The translations under genes were made by a program, and so were the position numbers. The notes beneath the pieces are model-generated. The model did no database searches. It saw nothing but the letters and a program-made list of their open reading frames with translations, and was not told the DNA's origin. Below are positions 58,866 through 64,000 of a stretch of DNA of 64,000 bases, piece after piece. Every line of letters begins with the position of its first letter. Positions within the stretch are counted from its first letter, which is position 1. This DNA comes from Merdicola sp905200315 (GTDB lineage: Bacteria > Bacillota > Clostridia > TANB77 > CAG-508): positions 17,354 to 81,353 of the forward strand of contig CABPZP010000006.1 in the NCBI GenBank assembly GCA_902461935.1, in the 5' to 3' direction.

Positions 58866-60356
58866 ATGAATAAAATATATGCTGCAATAGATTTAAAATC
58901 TTTTTATGCTTCTGTTGAATGTAAGGAAAGAGGACTAGATCCATTAACAACAAACCTTGTTGTAGCAGATAATTCTCGAACAGAAAAAACCATATGCTTA
59001 GCAGTTTCTCCTAGTTTAAAAGCATATGGCATTCCTGGCAGAGCAAGATTATTCGAGGTTATACAAAGAGTAAAAGTTGTAAATAATGGTAGAAAGTTAA
59101 AAGCTACTAATCATTGCTTTACTGGAAAGTCCTTTAACGATATAGAATTAAAACGAAATAAAAACTTAGAATTAAATTATATAATTGCTCCTCCTAGAAT
59201 GGGACATTATATGAAATATAGTACTCAAATATATAATATTTATCTAAAATATATTTCTCCAGAAGATATATTTCCATATTCAATAGATGAGGTATTTTGC
59301 GATTTAACAAATTACTTAAACACATATAAAATGACAGCCAAAGAATTAGTAACAACAATGATTAGAGATGTATATAAAACTACTGGTATAACTGCTACTG
59401 CCGGAATTGGTACAAATCTTTTTCTAAGCAAAATAGCAATGGATATTGAAGCAAAACATACTGCTCCAAATAAATATGGTGTACGAATTGCACAATTAGA
59501 TGAAATGTCTTTTAGAAGAAAATTGTGGAATCATAAACCTATTACAGATTTCTGGAGAGTTGGAAAAGGCTATGCAAAAAGACTAGAAGAGCATAGAATG
59601 TATACAATGGGAGATGTAGCAAGGTGTTCAATAAACAATGAAGAACTGCTATACAAATTATTTGGAGTAAATGCAGAATTACTCATTGACCATAGTTGGG
59701 GCTGGGAAAATGCAACAATTAAAAGCATAAAAGAATGTAAGCCAGCAACTAAAAGTATCACATCTGGCCAAGTTATGCATTGTCCATATAATTACGAAAA
59801 AACGAAATTAATAATAAAAGAAATGGTTGATTTACTAGTATTAGAAATGGTAGAAAAACAATATGTAACAGATATGCTTGTACTCCATATAGAATATGAT
59901 ATTGAAAATTTAAATAATCCAAATTTAAAAGAAAATTATAAGGGCGAAATAAAAATAGATAGATATGGAAGAAGTGTTCCTAAACCGGCACACGGAACAT
60001 TTAGGCTAGAAAATAAAACATCTTCTACACGAATTATAAGTGATGGGTTTCAAAAACTTTACGATAGTATAATAGATAAAAATATGCTTATAAGAAAAAT
60101 TAATTTAACAGTCGGAAATTTATCTAATGAAGATGAGAATTCTCAAAAAAATTGCTATGAACAAGTAAATTTATTTACAAATTATGAGGAAACTAAAAAA
60201 GAAAATGAAAAATTGCAAAAAGAAAAAGAAATACAAAAAACAATTATAAAATTAAAACATAAATATGGTAAAAACTCAATAATTAAAGCAATGAATTTAG
60301 AAGAAGGTGGAACAACAATAGAAAGAAACAAACAAATTGGAGGACATAAAGAATAG
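58866..60356 (+). CDS. Y-family DNA polymerase (UvrX/UmuC-like)
   Basis: 496 residues from ATG 58866 (GGAGGTG upstream); the longer frame to 58833 is unsupported. Catalytic motifs are YAAIDLKSFYASVEC (Asp9) and FPYSIDEVFCDLT (Asp141, Glu142). The ATAGIGTNLFLSKIAMDI helix-hairpin-type region, the thumb and a little-finger domain follow, with a charged C-terminal extension (about 430-496). It copies damaged DNA with low fidelity. In Bacillus-like hosts such polymerases (UvrX/YqjW) pair with a YolD-like protein, which is indeed the next gene, nine bases downstream. Confidence 0.93.
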   Translation: MNKIYAAIDLKSFYASVECKERGLDPLTTNLVVADNSRTEKTICLAVSPSLKAYGIPGRARLFEVIQRVKVVNNGRKLKATNHCFTGKSFNDIELKRNKNLELNYIIAPPRMGHYMKYSTQIYNIYLKYISPEDIFPYSIDEVFCDLTNYLNTYKMTAKELVTTMIRDVYKTTGITATAGIGTNLFLSKIAMDIEAKHTAPNKYGVRIAQLDEMSFRRKLWNHKPITDFWRVGKGYAKRLEEHRMYTMGDVARCSINNEELLYKLFGVNAELLIDHSWGWENATIKSIKECKPATKSITSGQVMHCPYNYEKTKLIIKEMVDLLVLEMVEKQYVTDMLVLHIEYDIENLNNPNLKENYKGEIKIDRYGRSVPKPAHGTFRLENKTSSTRIISDGFQKLYDSIIDKNMLIRKINLTVGNLSNEDENSQKNCYEQVNLFTNYEETKKENEKLQKEKEIQKTIIKLKHKYGKNSIIKAMNLEEGGTTIERNKQIGGHKE

Positions 60357-60365
60357 GAGGATACT

Positions 60366-60773
60366 ATGAATAATGAACATAAATACGATGACATTATTAA
60401 TTTAGAACATCATATATCAAAAAAACATAAACAAATGAGTTTAGAAAATAGGTCTGCACAATTTGCCCCATTTGCAGCCTTAGTAGGCTATGACAATGCT
60501 GTTAAAGAAACTGCTAGAATAACAGATTCAAAAATATTTATCGATAATGGAATTAAAGAAATTATAAATAAAACAATACAAAAAATAAAAAATAATTTAA
60601 ACAAACATGTACAAATAAAAGTAACATATTTCGTACCAGACAAATTAAAAAGTGGCGGAAAATATCAAACAGAAGTAGGAATAGTAGCAAAAATAAATGA
60701 ATATTCCAAAATAATAAAATTAGAATCTGGCACTGAAATTCCTATTGAAGAAATAATAGAACTAGAAATATAA
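60366..60773 (+). CDS. YolD-like protein
   Basis: 135 residues. The signature NRSAQFAPFAALVGYDNAVK matches the F-x-P-F-A-A-L-x-G-Y core of the YolD-like family (PF08863). YolD-like proteins accompany UvrX-type polymerases and are thought to modulate their mutagenic activity, by analogy with UmuD. AGGAGGATACT precedes the ATG, nine bases after the polymerase stop, so the two are co-expressed. Confidence 0.92.
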   Translation: MNNEHKYDDIINLEHHISKKHKQMSLENRSAQFAPFAALVGYDNAVKETARITDSKIFIDNGIKEIINKTIQKIKNNLNKHVQIKVTYFVPDKLKSGGKYQTEVGIVAKINEYSKIIKLESGTEIPIEEIIELEI

Positions 60774-60902
60774 AAAAATGTATAGACAAATATTTGTTCT
60801 TATTGTAAAATATAACCAATAGTTCAAAAATGAAATATATGTAGTAATTTATAAAGTAATAAATGTAATAGGAACTAAATTTTATAAAAAGGATGTGTTC
60901 TT
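60774..60902. repeat. Duplicated RhuM upstream region, copy 1
   Basis: TATAGACAAATATTTGTTCT..., AATAGTTCAAAAATG and GGAACTAAATTTTATA...GATGTGTTCTTATG recur in the same order at 63506-63629 before the intact RhuM gene, with drift in between. Confidence 0.75.
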
Positions 60903-61104
60903 ATGAATGAAAAAAAACGAAATTATATTATTTGAAAATCAAGGAGTAAAATTAGAAGTAAATTTAAAAGATTATATGTTAAAAGGATATGCTGTAAATC
61001 AAAAAAGATTAGAGTATTTAGAAAAAACTGTAAAATTAATAGATATTGCTAATCGTATTGATGAAAGAAGGTTACAAATATATGGAGAATGTAAAAAGAT
61101 GTAA
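60903..61104 (+). pseudogene. RhuM-like gene with internal deletion and frameshift
   Basis: The start matches the intact copy at 63627 (NEIILFENQGVKLEVNLKD) but is followed directly by YMLKGYAVNQKRLEY; the 258 bases in between are missing. The deletion lies exactly between two copies of TTAAAAGAT present in the intact gene (63690-63698 and 63948-63956). An extra A in the A8 run 60910-60917 also shifts the first codons. The 3' end is truncated at ERRLQIYGECKKM and merges into the glycosylase gene. Clearly non-functional. Confidence 0.85.
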
Positions 61105-61636
61105 ATGGTGTAATTTGAAAAATCCAGTGTATGTTAAGTATCATGATGAAGAATGGGGAAGGCCTAATTTTGATGAAAAATATTTATTTGAAATGCTAAT
61201 ATTAGAATCCTTCCAAGCAGGACTATCTTGGGAATGTGTTTTAAATAAACGTAAAGATTTTAAAGAAGCATATGACAACTTTAATATAGATAAAATATGT
61301 AAATACGATGATAAAAAAATTAAAGAATTATTATCAAATGAAAAATTAATAAGAAATAAACTTAAAATAAATGCAAGCATAAACAATTCAAAAATTTTTA
61401 AGAAAATACAAAATGAATATGGTTCATTCTATAATTATTTAAAAACATTTACAAACGATACTATAGTTTATGAGATAAATAAAACAACCTCACCATTGTC
61501 AGATTCAATTTCAAAAGATTTAAAAAGAAGAGGAATGAAATTTGTTGGATCAACAATTATATATTCATATTTACAAGCAATAGGAGTTATATATTCGCAT
61601 GATGAAGAATGTTTTATGAAATTTAAAAATACTTAA
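61082..61636 (+). CDS. tag: DNA-3-methyladenine glycosylase I
   Basis: 184 residues from ATG 61082 (AGAAGG upstream). The family hallmarks are the zinc ligands CKWC (Cys7, Cys10), His21 in YHDEEWGRP and a C-terminal YSHDEEC. The LFEMLILESFQAGLSWECVL helix supplies the base-pocket Glu. The C-terminal GMKFVGSTIIYSYLQAIGVI is typical. It excises 3-methyladenine from alkylated DNA in base-excision repair. Its 5' end overlaps the RhuM remnant by 23 bases, so it may now be transcribed from the RhuM promoter. Confidence 0.95.
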   Translation: MENVKRCKWCNLKNPVYVKYHDEEWGRPNFDEKYLFEMLILESFQAGLSWECVLNKRKDFKEAYDNFNIDKICKYDDKKIKELLSNEKLIRNKLKINASINNSKIFKKIQNEYGSFYNYLKTFTNDTIVYEINKTTSPLSDSISKDLKRRGMKFVGSTIIYSYLQAIGVIYSHDEECFMKFKNT

Positions 61637-61790
61637 TTAATGTAGATAACATAATGTTAATTTTAAAAATGATGAAAATAATGTGATTGAAAAATAATTT
61701 TACTAATGATATAATACAAAACAGTGAAAAGAGTAATTAACATAGAAGTAGAAATTATTATAAATACACAAGAAAAGGAGATAAATTGAA

Positions 61791-62315
61791 GTGCCAAGCC
61801 TAACAATACATATAGCAATAGCTAAAGAATATTATAAGAAAAATAAATTAAAAATAGATAATTACGACGATTTTATATCAGGAACGATAGCACCTGATAT
61901 AATAAATAAAAATAAAAACATTTCACATTATGGAATTTGGAATAAACACAATGCATATATAGATTTTGAGAAATTTTTAAATGATGAAAAGGTAGATTTG
62001 TTAACAAGCTATTGGAAAGGTTATTTTTTGCACTTAATAGTAGATTATTATTTTTACAATTATGCTTTTAAAGAAGAGCATGCTAATGCTATAAATTCAA
62101 ACGATACTTTATATAATGATTATTACTTTTTAAATTATGATTTAATAAAAGATTACGATTTACAAATTAGAGATAATATAAAAAAATTTATGATACCCAA
62201 AAAAGGTAAGTGTAAATATCTTGATTATGAAAAAATAAAAAAATTTATTTCAAATATATCAAATAAAAAAATTGAGAATTATATTTATAATCTACAAACA
62301 AAGGAAAATTATTAA
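61791..62315 (+). CDS. PF00882-like (zinc-dependent phospholipase C-fold) protein
   Basis: 174 residues from GTG 61791 after AAAGGAGAT: MPSLTIHIAIAKEYYKKNKL, then FISGTIAPDI, ISHYGIWNK and GYFLHLIVDYYFY. The His/Asp pattern is the same as in the protein at 56944, so the two are paralogues. Function is unknown. A TATAAT-like -10 at about 61711 suggests its own promoter. Confidence 0.75.
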   Translation: MPSLTIHIAIAKEYYKKNKLKIDNYDDFISGTIAPDIINKNKNISHYGIWNKHNAYIDFEKFLNDEKVDLLTSYWKGYFLHLIVDYYFYNYAFKEEHANAINSNDTLYNDYYFLNYDLIKDYDLQIRDNIKKFMIPKKGKCKYLDYEKIKKFISNISNKKIENYIYNLQTKENY

Positions 62316-62452
62316 TTTATATGTAGAAATATTAACAAATAAATTTCATACAATATATGACAAGATAAAATAATATATTGATTATACATTGTAATAAAAA
62401 TACATCAATTTATATTTTATGGAAAAAAATAAAAAGAGAAAGAAGAAAAATT

Positions 62453-63352
62453 ATGAAAAATAAGATTATTTCAATTTTGTCAAATGCTGCAAAATTTAAC
62501 GAAAATATTGAAATGGAAAAAATAAACAGAATTAAAAATATAAAAAAAGATGTTGTAACTAAAGCTGATATGGAAATAGGTAACTTTATAATAAATTCAT
62601 TTCTTAAGGATAATTTGAAAATATTAATAGAAAGCGAAGAATATGGAAAACAAAGAAACTTTGAAAATTCTACTGAAGATTATTATATTGTAATAGATGA
62701 TATAGATGGTTCTAATAACTTAAGAGTTGGAAAAGGTTTATTACCTTATTGTTCTATGATTGTAATATTTCAAAGTAGCAATAATAAAAAATACAAATTT
62801 TCAGATTATAAATATGCAGCTTGCATAGAATATACTTCTAAAAAAATTTTCTATACAGAAAAAGGGTTAGGAACTGTTGAAATATATGATATAAATGGAA
62901 GAAAAATAATGGATTCTATTCATAATGTTCAAGATAATTATAAATTAGCACTTACCTTAAGTACAGATATTTTATCATCTACAAGAGGAGGAAAAGTAGG
63001 ATATAGCGAATTAAACGATATATATATTTCTGAAAAACCATCTGAATTAGATGCTGTATATAAAAAATATGCAACTGTGGATTCAGGATGTAGTGTTTTT
63101 GAATATGCAATGGTTGGAATGAAAATTAGAAATGGCTATGTTTCCAAAGGAAAGAAAATGCATGAATTGCCATTGCTATATGCATTCTCAAAAGAAAATG
63201 GACAAGAAATGTGCGATTTTAGTGGTAATTCATATGATTCTATAGAATATGAATTTTCTGCAACTGATAAGGAAGTAGTTTCAGGAAATAAAGAAATAGT
63301 AAAAGATATTTGTAAATTAATAGATTCTCAAAGAAAATTTGATAATACATAA
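62453..63352 (+). CDS. Inositol monophosphatase-like phosphatase (FIG superfamily)
   Basis: 299 residues from ATG 62453; the frame upstream to 62378 has no ribosome site and no homology. The motifs are VVTKADMEIG, ILIESEEYG (the Glu metal ligand) and VIDDIDGSNNLRVG, equivalent to DPIDGTxN. The second half includes STRGGKVGYSEL and VDSGCSVFEYAMVG. It is a Mg- and Li-type small-phosphate hydrolase (inositol phosphatase, fructose-bisphosphatase or PAP phosphatase group); the substrate is not defined. It again fits the phosphohydrolase-rich character of this chromosome segment. Confidence 0.82.
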   Translation: MKNKIISILSNAAKFNENIEMEKINRIKNIKKDVVTKADMEIGNFIINSFLKDNLKILIESEEYGKQRNFENSTEDYYIVIDDIDGSNNLRVGKGLLPYCSMIVIFQSSNNKKYKFSDYKYAACIEYTSKKIFYTEKGLGTVEIYDINGRKIMDSIHNVQDNYKLALTLSTDILSSTRGGKVGYSELNDIYISEKPSELDAVYKKYATVDSGCSVFEYAMVGMKIRNGYVSKGKKMHELPLLYAFSKENGQEMCDFSGNSYDSIEYEFSATDKEVVSGNKEIVKDICKLIDSQRKFDNT

Positions 63353-63626
63353 ATAGCTAGTAAAGCCGTTAAGGCTAGTAGTTACAAGAACTTGTGGGTA
63401 GGACCTTGATAAGGGTTCTATTATTTTGCTCCTATTTCTTATTGCACAAAACTTTGATGCCGTGACAGTTTTAAATAAAAATAATCGATAATTTTGTCAT
63501 GAAGTATAGACAAATATTTGTTCTTATTATAAAATATGTACAATAGTTCAAAAATGCAAAAAGTTATAATATATAAATACCAACAAATATACTAAGAACT
63601 AAATTTTATATAAGTGATGTGTTCTT
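63353..63626. other. Non-coding stretch before RhuM
   Basis: 63355-63470 is noticeably richer in G+C and has short inverted segments (AAAGCC/GGCT, ACAAGAACTTGT) but no known RNA family that I could recognise, and no long frame. 63506-63626 repeats the upstream region of the other RhuM copy (60780). Confidence 0.35.
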
Positions 63627-63629
63627 ATG
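63506..63629. repeat. Duplicated RhuM upstream region, copy 2
   Basis: It shares TATAGACAAATATTTGTTCT, AATAGTTCAAAAATG and AACTAAATTTTATA...GATGTGTTCTTATG with 60780-60905. Confidence 0.75.
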
Positions 63630-64000
63630 GACGAAAAAAGAAATGAAATTATTTTATTTGAAAACCAAGGAATAAAATTAGAAGTAAACTTAAAAGATGA
63701 AACTGTGTGGCTTACACAGGAGCAAATGTCAAAATTGTTTGGAAAGGCAAAATCTACTATTAATGAGCATATTAAAAATGTATATAAAGAAGGTGAATTA
63801 ATAGAAAAAGAAACTATGACTAAATTCGGAAATTCCGAATTTGCTGATAAACCAACTAATTATTATAATCTAGATATGATAATTTCTGTTGGGTATCGTG
63901 TAAAATCACAAAATGGTATTTTATTTAGAAAATGGGCTACTAGTGTATTAAAAGATTACATGCTAAAAGGTTATGCAGTAAATCAAAAAAGATTAGAATA
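63627..64000 (+). CDS. RhuM-family protein, N-terminal part (runs off the window)
   Basis: 124 visible codons: MDEKRNEIILFENQGIKLEV, then TVWLTQEQMSKLFGKAKSTI and NEHIKNVYKEGELI form a winged-helix-like DNA-binding segment. YNLDMIISVGYRVKSQNGIL and FRKWATSVLKDYMLKGYAVN are the RhuM core (PF13310). RhuM proteins are often found on mobile and pathogenicity islands; their role is unclear. A truncated copy precedes at 60903. Confidence 0.9.
   Translation, partial: MDEKRNEIILFENQGIKLEVNLKDETVWLTQEQMSKLFGKAKSTINEHIKNVYKEGELIEKETMTKFGNSEFADKPTNYYNLDMIISVGYRVKSQNGILFRKWATSVLKDYMLKGYAVNQKRLE

Noticed and set aside
1..64000. CRISPR arrays, tRNA or rRNA genes
   Set aside because: No regularly spaced direct repeats, cloverleaf-like segments or conserved rRNA stretches were seen on reading the window; a covariance-model scan was not possible.

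Overview
The window is very AT-rich (roughly a quarter to a third G+C by eye), with tightly packed genes, strong AGGAGG-type ribosome sites and T-tailed hairpin terminators. Together with a Gram-positive CpsB/CpsC/CpsD capsule module, a (frameshifted) spore dipicolinate synthase gene and a UvrX/YolD-type mutagenesis pair, this points to a low-GC Firmicute, most likely a gut Clostridia lineage. No rRNA, tRNA or CRISPR array was recognised.

Layout. 1-9.6 kb: end of a surface-polysaccharide locus (sugar transferase, two GT2 glycosyltransferases, Stealth phosphotransferase, Wzy-like polymerase, Wzx-like flippase, CpsC/CpsD/CpsB) running into glmM. 9.6-11.4 kb: a guanine deaminase and a P-loop + CYTH protein. 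11.6-18.9 kb: a block of poorly characterised genes (membrane zincin, small membrane proteins, coiled-coil proteins, an ADP-ribosyltransferase-like protein), several behind near-identical promoters.

19.0-38.0 kb: a peroxiredoxin gene cut in two by an 18.3-kb integrative element (about 19594-37881). The two halves rejoin in frame, and the element ends are 20-bp inverted repeats that reconstruct a symmetrical attP with a GT (AC) core. Two tandem large serine recombinases sit next to the right end. The cargo is a long same-strand gene series (20.5-31.1 kb): CutA, histidine phosphatase, several HAD phosphatases, a HAD-nucleoside hydrolase fusion, acetyltransferases, MFS carriers and a MccF/LdcA-type peptidase. 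A glycoamylase-like hydrolase and several small proteins follow.

38-43 kb: ordinary chromosome with a pilin-like protein, the frameshifted dipicolinate synthase subunit B, a HdeD-like protein, a Xer-type recombinase and a secreted C39-like/SH3 protein. 43.2-56.1 kb: a two-component system and a BceAB/MacB-like ABC transporter separated by a second, resident version of the element's cargo (HAD-nucleoside hydrolase fusion, PHP, P-loop, histidine phosphatase, HD, HAD, MFS) plus a toxin-antitoxin operon. A 360-bp almost perfect direct repeat brackets about 10.26 kb here. 56.1-64 kb: a nucleotidyltransferase, two PF00882-like proteins, gene remnants behind MerR-type promoters, a HAD, the Y-family polymerase/YolD pair, DNA-3-methyladenine glycosylase, an inositol-monophosphatase-like protein and two RhuM copies (one deleted, one running off the window).

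How the genes work together. The capsule genes form one export/assembly line with tyrosine-kinase control, and glmM feeds UDP-GlcNAc supply. The recurring cassette of nucleotidase-like HADs, nucleoside hydrolase fusion, phosphohydrolases, acetyltransferases, exporters and MccF-like peptidase looks like a transferable nucleotide- or nucleotide-conjugate-processing (salvage or detoxification) module. That is inference. It is present once on the mobile element and once, with independent changes, in the resident chromosome.
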